Of a stretch of 64,000 nucleotides of DNA, positions 42,735-52,183 are shown in pieces. The stretch is from Fibrivirga algicola (lineage in GTDB: Bacteria; Bacteroidota; Bacteroidia; Cytophagales; Spirosomataceae). The translations under genes and the position numbers were made by a program. Numbering within the stretch: position 1 is the first letter of the stretch; every line of letters starts with the position of its first letter. The notes below the pieces were generated by a model. That model saw only the letters and a program-made list of their open reading frames with translations, did not search any database and was not told where the DNA came from. Location of the stretch: the NCBI RefSeq assembly GCF_011742925.1, contig NZ_WAEL01000003.1:372001-436000 (forward strand), read 5' to 3'.

Positions 42735-44873
42735 ATGAACGTCATACTTGCCCTTGTTTTATCCACTGTGTTTACAACCGCTTTTGCGCCAGTGACTGAC
42801 CCACCGACACCCAATCCGTTTTTCAGTTCATACAATACCCCATTCGACGTACCTGCCTTCGATAAAATTAAGCCCGAGCATATTGAGCCGGCCATCGACG
42901 AGGGCATGAAACGGCAGGTGGCTGAGATCGCCGCCATTGCTAGCAAAAAGGAAGCGCCCACGTTTGCCAACACTATTGAAGCCCTGGAAAACAGCGGCGA
43001 TCTGCTGCGCCGGGTGAACACGGTATTCGGCAACCTCAACAGCGCCAATACCAACGATGAATTGCAGCGAATCGCTCAGGCCGTTTCGCCGAAGCTATCG
43101 AAACACAGCGACGACATTTCACTGAATCCGGCCCTGTTTGCCCGGGTAAAAGCGGTTTACGACCAGCGCAGCAAGCTGAAGCTATCGGGTGATCAACTGC
43201 GGTTGCTTGAAAAGACTTACAAGGATTTTGTGCGGGGTGGCGCGGGCCTGCCTGCCGACAAGCAGGATCGGCTGCGGAAGATCAACGGTGAACTGTCGTT
43301 ACTGACCATCAAATTCGGACAGAACCTGCTGGCCGAAAACAACGCCTACACGCTCGTGATCGATAACCAGGCCGATCTGAGTGGTCTGCCGGCCTCGGTC
43401 ATTGCGGCGGCCGCCGACGAGGCGAAGAAACGTACCCAGCCGGGCAAATGGGTGTTTACCCTGCAAAATCCGAGTATCATGCCGTTTCTGCAATACGCCG
43501 ACAACCGGGCGTTGCGCGAAAAAATCTACCGCGCCTATCTGGAACGGGGCAATCACAACGACGCCCGAGACAACAAAGCCATTATGGCCAGTATGGTAGC
43601 TCTACGGGCCGAAAAGGCGCAGCTGCTCGGCTACGACAACCACGCCGCCTACATTCTGGAAGAAAGCATGGCTAAAACACCCGCCAAGGTGGGCGAATTG
43701 CTGAACCAGCTCTGGACCGCCACCGTACCTGTAGCCCAGAAGGAAGCGGCCGAGTTGCAGGCGCTGATGACCAAAGAAGGCAAGAATGAGAAACTGGCCG
43801 GTTGGGACTGGCGGTATTATGCCGAAAAGCTGCGCAAAGAGAAATACAATCTCGATGAGCAGGAACTCCGCCCCTACTTCTCGCTCGACAATGTGCGCGA
43901 AGGTATCTTCATGCTTACCGGCAAGCTGTACGGTCTGCGCTACGAACGCCGTACCGACCTGCCCGTTTACCACGAAGATGTGGTAGCGTATGAAGTGAAG
44001 GAAAGCGACGGTAGCCACATTGGCATTATGTACATGGATTTTCACCCCCGCGCCAGTAAACGGGGTGGTGCCTGGATGACCAGCTACCGGCGGCAGGAAG
44101 TAGAGAACGGCAAAAAAATAACGCCCGTCGTGTCGATCGTCTGTAACTTCTCCAAGCCCACCGGCGATACCCCCGCCTTGTTGAGCCTCGACGAAACCCG
44201 CACGTTTTTCCACGAGTTTGGTCACGCCCTGCACGGGTTACTCTCAAACGTTAAATACGGCAGTCAATCAGGTACGTCGGTGCCCCGCGACTTTGTGGAG
44301 TTACCCTCGCAGATCATGGAAAACTGGTCGCAGGAAGCGCAGATGATGAAGCTGTACGCCAAACATTATAAAACTGGCCAGGTTATTCCCGACGCACTGA
44401 TTGAGAAAATCGAAAAAAGTAGCCTCTTCAATCAGGGTTTCTCGACCAGCGAGTACTTAGCCGCGTCGCTGCTCGACATGGCGTATCATACGCTCAAGCC
44501 CGGCCAAACGCCCGGCCTGAAAGACCCCGCCGAGGTGCTGACATTTGAAAAGCAGGCAATGGATAAGATTGGCCTGATCGATCAGATTCCACCGCGTTAC
44601 CGAAGCACCTACTTCCAGCACGTATTCGCAGGCGGTTATTCAGCCGGTTATTACAGCTATATCTGGTCGGCGGTACTCGATGCCGATGCGTTTGAGGTGT
44701 TCAAGCAGAAGGGGTTGTTTGATAAGAAGTCGGCCGAATCGTTCCGAAAAAACGTACTGGAGCGCGGCGGCACCGATGAGCCTATGACGCTATATCGCAA
44801 CTTCCGTGGTGCCGAACCCGACATCAAACCTCTCCTCCGCCGAAGAGGTTTGCTCACACAAAAACCGTCGTAA
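42735..44873 (+). CDS. M3-family zinc oligopeptidase (Dcp/PrlC-like), exported
   Basis: 712-aa thimet-type metallopeptidase. Residues 1-17 are a short signal peptide (LALVLSTVFTTAFA). The N-terminal helical part has FDVPAFDKIKPEHIEPAIDEGM, typical of peptidyl-dipeptidase Dcp. The zinc site HEFGHALHG lies near residue 493, and the third ligand Glu follows in LPSQIMENW. The C-terminal HVFAGGYSAGYYSYIWSAVLDAD block carries the His and Tyr that bind substrate. It degrades short peptides, probably in the periplasm. Confidence 0.95.
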   Translation: MNVILALVLSTVFTTAFAPVTDPPTPNPFFSSYNTPFDVPAFDKIKPEHIEPAIDEGMKRQVAEIAAIASKKEAPTFANTIEALENSGDLLRRVNTVFGNLNSANTNDELQRIAQAVSPKLSKHSDDISLNPALFARVKAVYDQRSKLKLSGDQLRLLEKTYKDFVRGGAGLPADKQDRLRKINGELSLLTIKFGQNLLAENNAYTLVIDNQADLSGLPASVIAAAADEAKKRTQPGKWVFTLQNPSIMPFLQYADNRALREKIYRAYLERGNHNDARDNKAIMASMVALRAEKAQLLGYDNHAAYILEESMAKTPAKVGELLNQLWTATVPVAQKEAAELQALMTKEGKNEKLAGWDWRYYAEKLRKEKYNLDEQELRPYFSLDNVREGIFMLTGKLYGLRYERRTDLPVYHEDVVAYEVKESDGSHIGIMYMDFHPRASKRGGAWMTSYRRQEVENGKKITPVVSIVCNFSKPTGDTPALLSLDETRTFFHEFGHALHGLLSNVKYGSQSGTSVPRDFVELPSQIMENWSQEAQMMKLYAKHYKTGQVIPDALIEKIEKSSLFNQGFSTSEYLAASLLDMAYHTLKPGQTPGLKDPAEVLTFEKQAMDKIGLIDQIPPRYRSTYFQHVFAGGYSAGYYSYIWSAVLDADAFEVFKQKGLFDKKSAESFRKNVLERGGTDEPMTLYRNFRGAEPDIKPLLRRRGLLTQKPS

Positions 44874-44883
44874 GTACCTCGCC

Positions 44884-44934
44884 TTTGTAAGCTTCTCGAG
44901 CTAAGCCCTTCGGCAGGCTCGTGAAGCCTACAAA
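44884..44934. repeat. Imperfect inverted repeat after the M3 gene
   Basis: 44884-44901 pairs with 44917-44934 over 18 bp with two mismatches (outer TTTGTA/TACAAA, inner CTCGAGC/GCTCGTG). It lies just past the stop codon and may protect the 3' end of the transcript. Confidence 0.4.
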
Positions 44935-44989
44935 TGCGAAGCAACCACTTAATTAACTCGACATTCAACCCATTCTCTAAACCCCTTTC

Positions 44990-45781
44990 ATGAAAAATAG
45001 TCTCCTTACCATTAGTCTCTCACTCTTCAGCGGGCTACTCTTCGCCCAGAACCCGGCCTGGCAGGACAAAAAATGCGCAGTGGCGCTGACCTACGACGAT
45101 GGCTTGCAGGTACACCTCGACAACGTGGTACCGGCCCTGGATTCGCTGGGTTTTAAAGGTACATTCTACCTGTCGGGCAGTTTTCCCGGTGTTACGGCGC
45201 GTGTGGCCGACTGGAAAAAAGCCGCCACGCACGGGCATGAGCTTGCCAACCACACCCTGTTTCACCCCTGCACCGGTGGTCCCGGCCGTGAGTGGGTCAA
45301 GCCAGACCGCGACCTGAGCGCTTACACCGTTCCCCGGATCGTTGATGAGATCAGGATGACCAATACGTTCCTGGAGGCCCTCGATGGCAAAAAGCAGCGC
45401 ACCTTCGCTTATCCCTGCGGCGACCGAACCATTGGCGGCACCTATTATTTCAATCAGGTAAAGGGCGATTTTGTGGCAGCTCGTGGAACTGCCAGCGAAA
45501 TGCGTCAGCCCACAGCGGTCGATTTGGCCAATGTAGGCGCCTATGGTATCAATGGGCAGACGGGCGAACAGATGATTGCGCTGGTGAAGCAGGCTATGGC
45601 AACCAACTCGGTGCTGGTCTTCCTGTTTCATGGCGTGGGTGGCGAACATAATCTGAATGTGGCCCTTCCCGAACACCGCAAGCTCCTCCAATTCCTGAAA
45701 CAGCACGAAAACGAAATCTGGATCGCTCCATTTATCGACGTAGCGCAATCGGTGAAGGTTAAAGGCACTACTGGCAAATAA
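44990..45781 (+). CDS. Exported polysaccharide deacetylase (NodB/CE4 family)
   Basis: 263-aa enzyme with a signal peptide (residues 1-19, SLFSGLLFAQN). CE4 motif 1 is ALTYDDGLQVHLDNVVPAL with the catalytic Asp and the metal Asp; motif 2 is HGHELANHTLFHPC, supplying the two metal His residues. The later motif AYPCGDRT corresponds to the RxPY/W region. It would remove acetyl groups from a polysaccharide outside the cytoplasm, perhaps peptidoglycan or the exopolysaccharide made by the locus at 6-25 kb; the substrate is not determined. Confidence 0.9.
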   Translation: MKNSLLTISLSLFSGLLFAQNPAWQDKKCAVALTYDDGLQVHLDNVVPALDSLGFKGTFYLSGSFPGVTARVADWKKAATHGHELANHTLFHPCTGGPGREWVKPDRDLSAYTVPRIVDEIRMTNTFLEALDGKKQRTFAYPCGDRTIGGTYYFNQVKGDFVAARGTASEMRQPTAVDLANVGAYGINGQTGEQMIALVKQAMATNSVLVFLFHGVGGEHNLNVALPEHRKLLQFLKQHENEIWIAPFIDVAQSVKVKGTTGK

Positions 45782-45911
45782 CCCGCAACTAGTCGTCCAT
45801 TTACACGGCAATAAAACCTGACCTGGCGGCGGGGAGTGTACTCATCTACCTGAAAGTGAAACCACTCAGGCTATATTCGGTTAACTTCAGGAGCACTCAT
45901 CACCCGTACGA

Positions 45912-46274
45912 ATGAAACGACTAGCCATCCTAACAAGCCTATTAAGCGTAAGCATTGTAAGCTGTATGCGCTCAGTAGTAGTACCAGCCGAAGCAATTAC
46001 GATAAGTCAAATCAGTTCGGCCGACTCCTCAGGCAATGCAGGTAATGCCGTCACCATTTTTCTGTTGGAACGCGACATCCCGCCGGTCACGAAGCGCCTG
46101 GGAATCGTTTACATTCCGATCAACCCCAGATCGCTCAGCGTTGACAAGAAAGTGAAGCGTGAGTTATTGAAGAAGTGCCAGGAGTTAGGCGCAAATGGGG
46201 CTTATCGGCTGGTTGAAGGCTATTACCCGACGAATAGTTTTTACGTCCCCTACTTATTACTCAAATCGAAATAA
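45912..46274 (+). CDS. Small lipoprotein of unknown function
   Basis: 120-aa protein with a type II signal peptide: MKRLAILTSLLSVSIVSC, lipobox IVS-C at residue 18. The mature part contains TIFLLERDIPPVTKRLGIVYIPINPR and LKKCQELGANGAYRLVEGYYP, a layout like small periplasmic proteins that carry a flavodoxin-like or YbjQ/DUF-type beta-alpha fold. I do not recognise the family. It sits between the deacetylase gene and the metal-efflux cluster, without close spacing to either. Confidence 0.6.
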   Translation: MKRLAILTSLLSVSIVSCMRSVVVPAEAITISQISSADSSGNAGNAVTIFLLERDIPPVTKRLGIVYIPINPRSLSVDKKVKRELLKKCQELGANGAYRLVEGYYPTNSFYVPYLLLKSK

Positions 46275-46453
46275 TAATCTATTGAATTGGCTCACGCGGT
46301 GCGCGTGAGCCATCCGCCTCATTTCGTTCAGCTAGGCAGCACAAAGGACTACCCTGTTTGGTAAGCTCGACAAGATGCCAGCGTTGTTACCTATTACTAT
46401 TTTATATCTATATGATTAATCGTTTTTAGACGAATCTGTTACGCATTGACCCG

Positions 46454-46461
46454 TACCTTTG
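46454..46461 (+). promoter_or_regulatory. Candidate -7 element for the metal-efflux operon
   Basis: TACCTTTG matches TAnnTTTG exactly. It ends only 4 bp before the ATG at 46466, so the transcript would start at or next to the start codon and be leaderless or nearly so. The -33 position falls in a T-run (about 46423-46428) without a clear TTG. Confidence 0.4.
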
Positions 46462-46465
46462 TGCT

Positions 46466-46858
46466 ATGAAATCTGCGGTGGCGCTTTTTCTGGGGGTACT
46501 TATGCTGGCTGGCAGTCTGTTTCCGCAAACCGATGTGGAAGAGGTCTTCAAGATACCGGGCCTGATTGCTCATTACAAGTTGCATAAACAGGCAGCGGGT
46601 ACCGACTTCGATTTCTGGCAGTTCATGGATCTGCACTACAATACGGCCTCGAAACACGCCCAAACACCGCATGAAGGCACTAAACTGCCCATGTACAATC
46701 ACCTCTCGGTCGGTTTCGTCTTTATCATTTCGCAGTTGCATTGGTGGCCCACGATCTCTTCGGGCCTGATTCTGCACGTACCTGGCCGGTTCGCCTACGA
46801 GAATCTATACTCCTTTCAGTCAGCATCCTGGCTGTTCCAACCGCCCCGTTTAGGGTAA
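46466..46858 (+). CDS. Small exported protein before the RND pump gene
   Basis: 130-aa protein with an N-terminal signal-like segment (SAVALFLGVLMLAGSLF). The rest is rich in His and aromatic residues (ALHYN-like FMDLHYNTASKHAQTPHEG, NHLSVGFVFIISQLHWW) and includes a second hydrophobic stretch near 88-100. I do not recognise the family. His richness and the position just before a heavy-metal efflux gene suggest a metal-related or accessory role; this is inference from context only. A hairpin (46878-46922) separates it from the pump gene. Confidence 0.6.
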   Translation: MKSAVALFLGVLMLAGSLFPQTDVEEVFKIPGLIAHYKLHKQAAGTDFDFWQFMDLHYNTASKHAQTPHEGTKLPMYNHLSVGFVFIISQLHWWPTISSGLILHVPGRFAYENLYSFQSASWLFQPPRLG

Positions 46859-46877
46859 CTCCCCGTTTCGATTAGTT

Positions 46878-46922
46878 GGCCATCCGGACCCGTGTTCACG
46901 ACACGGGCTCGGATGGTTGGCC
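46878..46922 (+). terminator. Hairpin between small exported protein and RND pump gene
   Basis: GGCCATCCG..CCCGTGT pairs with ACACGGG..CGGATGG..GGCC around the loop TCACG. It is followed by TTTAT. It could be a partial terminator that lowers pump expression. An in-frame ATG at 46892 lies within this stem, which argues for the later start at 46949. Confidence 0.5.
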
Positions 46923-46948
46923 TTTATCTATCAACGAGTTACCCATTT

Positions 46949-49900
46949 ATGCTGCAAAAAATCATTCAGTTCAGCGTCCATCAGAAGTTGATGGTAGCGC
47001 TGGGCGTCGTGGCGTTGATTGCCTGGGGAAGTTATGCCCTGCGTCAACTGCCCATCGATGCTATTCCCGATATTACCAACAACCAGGTTCAGGTCATTAC
47101 GCAGGTGCCGTCACTGGCCGCCCAGGAAACCGAACAGTTCGTCACTTTCCCCCTCGAATCGACGCTCAGGAACGTACCTGGCGTCACCGAAATCCGGTCC
47201 ATCTCCCGCTTCGGGCTGTCGGTCATCACCGTGGTGTTCGACGATGAGACGCCCACGTTTCAGGCCCGGCAGCTAGTCACCGAACAACTCAAAGCCGCCG
47301 AAGCCGAACTAACCGCCGGTACGCCGCAACTGGCCCCGATCACCACGGGACTTGGCGAAATTTACCAGTACGTGATCCGGCCCAAAGACGGGTTCGAAAC
47401 AAAGTATTCGGCCACCGAACTACGCACGGTGCAGGACTGGATCGTGAAACGGCAGCTGGCGGGCGTACCCGGCGTGGTGGAGGTCAGCAGCCTGGGCGGG
47501 TATCTGAAAGAATACGAAGTCCAGATCGACCCCGAACGGCTGCGGGGCATGAACACGACCCTGACCGAGGTAGTCGACGCGCTATCGGCCAACAACGCGA
47601 ACACGGGCGGCAGCTACATCGAAAAGGGGCCGGAAGCGTTCTTCATCCGGGGCGAAGGCACGGTGAAAACGCCGACCGAGATTGGGCAGATCGTGGTCAG
47701 GAACGAAGGGCCTACACCTATTCTGGTGCGTGACGTGGCGCGGGTCGATATTGGCCACGCGGTGCGCTACGGGGCCATGACCCGCAACGGACATGGCGAA
47801 GTGGTGGGCGGTATTGTGCTGATGCTCAAGGGCGCGTCGTCGGAAAAGACGATCGAGGGCGTGAAGACGCGCATCGCCGAAATCCAGAAAAGCTTACCGG
47901 CTGGTCTGACCATCGAACCCTTTCTGGATCGTAAAGTACTCATCGACAAGGCCATTCACACCGTAGCCAAGAACCTGCTCGAAGGCGGGCTGATTGTGAT
48001 GGCCGTGTTGCTGCTGCTCTTGGGCAACTGGCGGGCGGGGCTGGTGGTGGCGTCGGTCATTCCGCTGTGTATGCTGTTTGCGCTGGGAATGATGCACGTC
48101 TTCGGCGTATCGGCCAACCTGATGAGCCTCGGTGCCATCGACTTCGGCCTGCTGGTCGACGGGGCGGTGATCATCGTAGAGAGCATGATTTTTCAGATCG
48201 TACACACACAGGCGGCACGTACCCAATCGATGGACGAGATCGCGTTGGATTCATCGAACCGGCTGATGCGGTCGGCGTTGTTCGGGCAGCTTATTATCCT
48301 GATCGTATACGTACCCATTCTGTCGCTGACGGGTATTGAAGGCAAGATGTTCCGGCCCATGGCCTTGACGGTTGGCTTTGCCATTGTGGGAGCTATGCTC
48401 CTGTGCGTCACCTACGTACCCATGATGGCTGCCACGCTGCTGCGGAAAGACATTAAGGAAGAAGGTACGCTGGCCGATCGGATCATGAAATTCCTGTACC
48501 GGCTGTATGCGCCCCTGCTCAACGGAGCCCTGCGCTGGCGGAAAACCGTGTTGGCCGGGTCGCTGGCGTTGCTGGCCATGGCCGTCTGGCTGTTTACCAC
48601 GATGGGCGGCGAATTTATCCCTAACCTCGACGAAGGGGATATTGCCATCAGCCTCACGCTGAAACCGGGTTCGTCGCTATCGCAAACGGTGGAAACGACC
48701 CGCCGCATCGAAACGATTCTCAAGAACGGCTTTCCCGAAGTCAATCAGGTGATTTCCAAGATCGGTACCGCCGAAATTCCGACCGACCCCATGCCCATCG
48801 AAGCGGCCGACGTGATGGTGCTGCTGAAAGAACCCGGCGACTGGACAACGGCAAAAACGAAGGAAGAGCTGATTCAGAAAATGGAGCGGGCACTCAGTGT
48901 ACTTCCCGGCCTGAATCTAGAATTTACGCAACCCATCCAACTGCGGTTCAACGAGTTAATGACGGGTGTTAAATCAGACATTGCCGTGAAGATATATGGC
49001 GAAGACCTGGGTACGTTGTTCACCAAAGCCAATCAGGCGGCGGCCAAGCTGAAGTCGATTCCCGGCGTGGGTGATCTGAAAGTAGAGCAGATCAGCGGAC
49101 TGCCGCAGATGCTGGTGTCGTACAACAGGGCACGGCTGGCCCAGTACGGCGTGTCGGTGGCGGGGCTGAACCGTATTCTGAAAACAGCTTTTGCGGGCGA
49201 AACCGCCGGGGTCGTGTTCGAAGGCGAAAAACGGTTCGACCTGGTCGTGCGCCTCGACAGTACCTACCGGCAGGACATCGACAACATTCGCCAACTCTAC
49301 GTCGACCTCCCGAACGGGCAACAGGTTCCGCTGGAACAACTGGCCACCATCCGTTATCAGGATGCGCCCATGCAGATTTCGCGCGACAATGCCCGGCGGC
49401 GCATCACCATCGGCATTAACGTGCGGGGGCGGGATGTGGAGAGTCTGGTGGGCGAGATGAAGGCGGTGCTCGAAAAAGACGTGCCGCTGCCGGCCGGTTA
49501 CAGCTACACGTTTGGCGGGCAGTTCGAGAACCTGGTAAAGGCTAAAGAGCGGCTCGGTGTGGCGGTGCCGCTGGCGCTGGTCCTGATCGGGCTGCTCTTG
49601 TTCTTCACGTTCGGCTCGTTCTCGCAGGCGCTCATGATCTTCACGGCTATTCCGCTCTCGGCCATTGGCGGGGTGCTGGCACTCTGGCTACGAGGCATGC
49701 CGTTCAGCATTTCGGCGGGCGTGGGGTTCATTGCGCTGTTTGGTATCGCCGTACTCAACGGCATCGTGCTCATCAGCTATTTCAATCAGCTTGAATCAGA
49801 AGGCGTTACCAACGTCTTGGAGCGCGTAAAACAAGGCACGGCGGTCCGGTTTCGGCCGGTGGTGATGACGGCGGCGGTGGCCTCGATGGGCTTTCTGCCG

Positions 49901-51220
49901 ATGGCGTTGTCAACCTCAGCCGGAGCCGAAGTACAAAAACCCCTCGCCACCGTCGTCATCGGTGGACTGGTATCGGCTACGTTACTAACGCTGGTCGTCT
50001 TGCCCCTGCTCTACAGTCTGGTGGCGGCTCGAACGCCTAAAACTCAACACATCATGACACCCAATCTGGCCCAAACCCTGACAGCGCTCCTGCTCGTCGC
50101 CGGGCTGTCCGGCTGCTCGTCGGCACCCGAAAAAGCAAAAGAAACTCAATCTGCCAGCCCAAAAGCAGCCGGTACAGTTACCATCAGTGAAGCCCAGTTC
50201 CGCGAGACGGGCATTCAGTTGGGCGGACCAGATACGCTGACACTGGGCGAAACCATTCAGGCAACGGGCAAACTCGAGGCCCCGCCCGACCAATGGGCCA
50301 TTATCAGTGCGCCGATGGGCGGCTTCGTGCGCTCGGCGAAGCTGGTAGAGGGGGATTTCGTTCGGAAAGGGCAGGTATTGGCTGTGCTGGAACACCCTGA
50401 TTACGTGAAGCTTCAACAGGAATACTTGCAGGCCATTGCCCATAATCAGTTTGAACGGCAGGAGTTGGAACGGCAGACAGAACTGAGCCGGGAAGAATTT
50501 GGCGCTAAACGAAAGCTACAGCAATCAACGGCAGATGTTGAGTCGACGCGGGCGTTGCTGACCTCGCTGGAAGCACAGTTGGCACAGCTGCATATTCCGC
50601 TGGAATCGCTGCGGAAAGGCCACATTTCCCGGACTATTCCTTTGCTGGCCCCCATCAGTGGGTACGTCGATAAGGTCAATCTCCGGCTTGGTCAGTTCGT
50701 CGGCACGACGGATATGCTGGTCGAGATTGTGGGTAAAGAGCATCTGTACCTCGAACTACGGGTCTTTGAAAGCGATATCCGGCAGATTCGGGAAGGACAG
50801 CAGGTACGTTTCACGGTGCCGCAGCAGCAGACCGGCGAGATGAAAGCAACGGTATATCGCGTTGGTCAGGCGTTCGACGCGCAGACCAAAACGGTGCTTG
50901 TCCACGCCAACCTCACGGCTGGTCAGTACGACCGGCTCTTCGCGGGCTCCTACGTACGCGCCACGATCCTGGCATCGCCCCGGCAGGTAGTAGCCCTGCC
51001 CGACGATGCGTTGGTAAAAGACGGTAATCAGACGTTTGTGTACGTGCGGGAGCCGGGTAGCGCGTCGGGTACGTACCGGTTTGGCATGGTCCCGATACGA
51101 ACAGGAATAACCCAAAACCACCGTACGGAAGTTACGCTACCAGCCACTCTTAATCCGGCCACCATCGTGCGGCAAGGCGCGTATTTCATCAGTGCTGAAC
51201 GCGTTAAAACGGCAGGGTGA
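46949..51220 (+). CDS. Fused heavy-metal RND pump (CusA/CzcA) and periplasmic adaptor (CusB/CzcB)
   Basis: 1423-aa fused protein. Residues 1 to about 1033 are a complete CusA/CzcA-type inner-membrane pump: IIQFSVHQKLMVALGVVALIAWG (TM1), LPIDAIPDITNNQVQVIT, the TM4 proton-relay region LGAIDFGLLVDGAVIIVES, and GGEFIPNLDEGDIA; it ends VVLPLLYSLVAAR. From residue 1036 the sequence restarts like an independent lipoprotein (MTPNLAQTLTALLLVAGLSGC, lipobox Cys at 1056) and then a full adaptor (about 388 aa): barrel-sandwich halves around a coiled-coil hairpin and the membrane-proximal domain (DDALVKDGNQTFVYV). Bacteroidota CzcA of about this length is usually fused to a TolC-like channel instead; here no outer membrane channel gene is present. 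Confidence 0.88.
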   Translation: MLQKIIQFSVHQKLMVALGVVALIAWGSYALRQLPIDAIPDITNNQVQVITQVPSLAAQETEQFVTFPLESTLRNVPGVTEIRSISRFGLSVITVVFDDETPTFQARQLVTEQLKAAEAELTAGTPQLAPITTGLGEIYQYVIRPKDGFETKYSATELRTVQDWIVKRQLAGVPGVVEVSSLGGYLKEYEVQIDPERLRGMNTTLTEVVDALSANNANTGGSYIEKGPEAFFIRGEGTVKTPTEIGQIVVRNEGPTPILVRDVARVDIGHAVRYGAMTRNGHGEVVGGIVLMLKGASSEKTIEGVKTRIAEIQKSLPAGLTIEPFLDRKVLIDKAIHTVAKNLLEGGLIVMAVLLLLLGNWRAGLVVASVIPLCMLFALGMMHVFGVSANLMSLGAIDFGLLVDGAVIIVESMIFQIVHTQAARTQSMDEIALDSSNRLMRSALFGQLIILIVYVPILSLTGIEGKMFRPMALTVGFAIVGAMLLCVTYVPMMAATLLRKDIKEEGTLADRIMKFLYRLYAPLLNGALRWRKTVLAGSLALLAMAVWLFTTMGGEFIPNLDEGDIAISLTLKPGSSLSQTVETTRRIETILKNGFPEVNQVISKIGTAEIPTDPMPIEAADVMVLLKEPGDWTTAKTKEELIQKMERALSVLPGLNLEFTQPIQLRFNELMTGVKSDIAVKIYGEDLGTLFTKANQAAAKLKSIPGVGDLKVEQISGLPQMLVSYNRARLAQYGVSVAGLNRILKTAFAGETAGVVFEGEKRFDLVVRLDSTYRQDIDNIRQLYVDLPNGQQVPLEQLATIRYQDAPMQISRDNARRRITIGINVRGRDVESLVGEMKAVLEKDVPLPAGYSYTFGGQFENLVKAKERLGVAVPLALVLIGLLLFFTFGSFSQALMIFTAIPLSAIGGVLALWLRGMPFSISAGVGFIALFGIAVLNGIVLISYFNQLESEGVTNVLERVKQGTAVRFRPVVMTAAVASMGFLPMALSTSAGAEVQKPLATVVIGGLVSATLLTLVVLPLLYSLVAARTPKTQHIMTPNLAQTLTALLLVAGLSGCSSAPEKAKETQSASPKAAGTVTISEAQFRETGIQLGGPDTLTLGETIQATGKLEAPPDQWAIISAPMGGFVRSAKLVEGDFVRKGQVLAVLEHPDYVKLQQEYLQAIAHNQFERQELERQTELSREEFGAKRKLQQSTADVESTRALLTSLEAQLAQLHIPLESLRKGHISRTIPLLAPISGYVDKVNLRLGQFVGTTDMLVEIVGKEHLYLELRVFESDIRQIREGQQVRFTVPQQQTGEMKATVYRVGQAFDAQTKTVLVHANLTAGQYDRLFAGSYVRATILASPRQVVALPDDALVKDGNQTFVYVREPGSASGTYRFGMVPIRTGITQNHRTEVTLPATLNPATIVRQGAYFISAERVKTAG

Positions 51221-51289
51221 TTGGTGGGATGTGTAGCAGACGTAAAAGCAACACATCCATCTGGTCAATTCATTTAATACACAACGACT

Positions 51290-52183
51290 ATGGAAAACGC
51301 ACCAATTAAACCGCACCAGGCCGAGCGGGGCCAGAAATCGACGCTGGTGGGCATTGCCGTGAACATCGGGTTGGTATTGGTAAAAGGAACCGCTGGCTGG
51401 CTGGGCAACTCTTACGCCCTGATTGCCGACGCCATGGAATCAGGTACCGATATTATCACCTCGATCTTCGTTTGGTTCGGCCTGCGTACGGCGGCTAAGG
51501 CACCCGATGAAGATCACCCTTACGGCCACGGAAAGGCCGAGCCCATGGCCGCCATCGTAGTGGCGCTCGCGTTAGTAGGCGCAGCCATTCTGATTGCCGT
51601 GCAAAGCATCAAGAATATTCAGATTCCGCACGCAACGCCCGCCCCGTTCACGCTGGCAGTGCTGGCAGGTGTTGTAATCGTGAAAGAAGTGCTGTTCCGA
51701 CGAATTGCCAAAGTAGGGGCCGAAGTGGAAAGCAGTGCCGTAAAAGCCGACGCCTGGCACCACCGCAGTGATGCTATTACGTCGCTGACGGCCTTCGTCG
51801 GGATCAGCATCGCCCTGATCGGCGGACCGGGTTACGAAAGCGCTGACGACTGGGCCGCGCTGCTGGCCTCGGGCTTCATCGTGTTCAACGCGTATCTCAT
51901 CTTTCGTCCTTCGTTCGGCGAAATCATGGACGAAGCACCGTCCGGCGACTGGCGCAATGAATTGTCAACCATTGCCTTAACGGTACCTCAGGTACGTGGC
52001 ATCGATAAATACCGGGTTCGTAAAACGGGCTTCGAGTATTTCGTCGATCTCCATGTACGGGTTCCCGGCGAACTAACTGTGAAGCAGGGTCACGACATTG
52101 CTCATGCTGTAAAAGCCGCGATCCTCGAAGCCAAGCCTGCCGTGTACGACGTGCTGGTACATATCGAGCCGGTTAAGGTGTAG
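51290..52183 (+). CDS. Cation diffusion facilitator (CzcD/FieF-like) metal transporter
   Basis: 297-aa inner-membrane metal/proton antiporter with six membrane segments and a C-terminal cytoplasmic domain. Metal site A is seen as ALIADAMESGTD in TM2 (variant of the usual HxxxD pattern) and VKADAWHHRSDAITS in TM5; site B is near DEDHPYGHGKAE. The C-terminal domain (IDKYRVRKTGFEYFVDLHVRVPG) has the metal-binding ferredoxin-like fold. It lies 69 bp after the RND fusion gene, consistent with one zinc/cobalt/cadmium-type efflux operon. Confidence 0.9.
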   Translation: MENAPIKPHQAERGQKSTLVGIAVNIGLVLVKGTAGWLGNSYALIADAMESGTDIITSIFVWFGLRTAAKAPDEDHPYGHGKAEPMAAIVVALALVGAAILIAVQSIKNIQIPHATPAPFTLAVLAGVVIVKEVLFRRIAKVGAEVESSAVKADAWHHRSDAITSLTAFVGISIALIGGPGYESADDWAALLASGFIVFNAYLIFRPSFGEIMDEAPSGDWRNELSTIALTVPQVRGIDKYRVRKTGFEYFVDLHVRVPGELTVKQGHDIAHAVKAAILEAKPAVYDVLVHIEPVKV

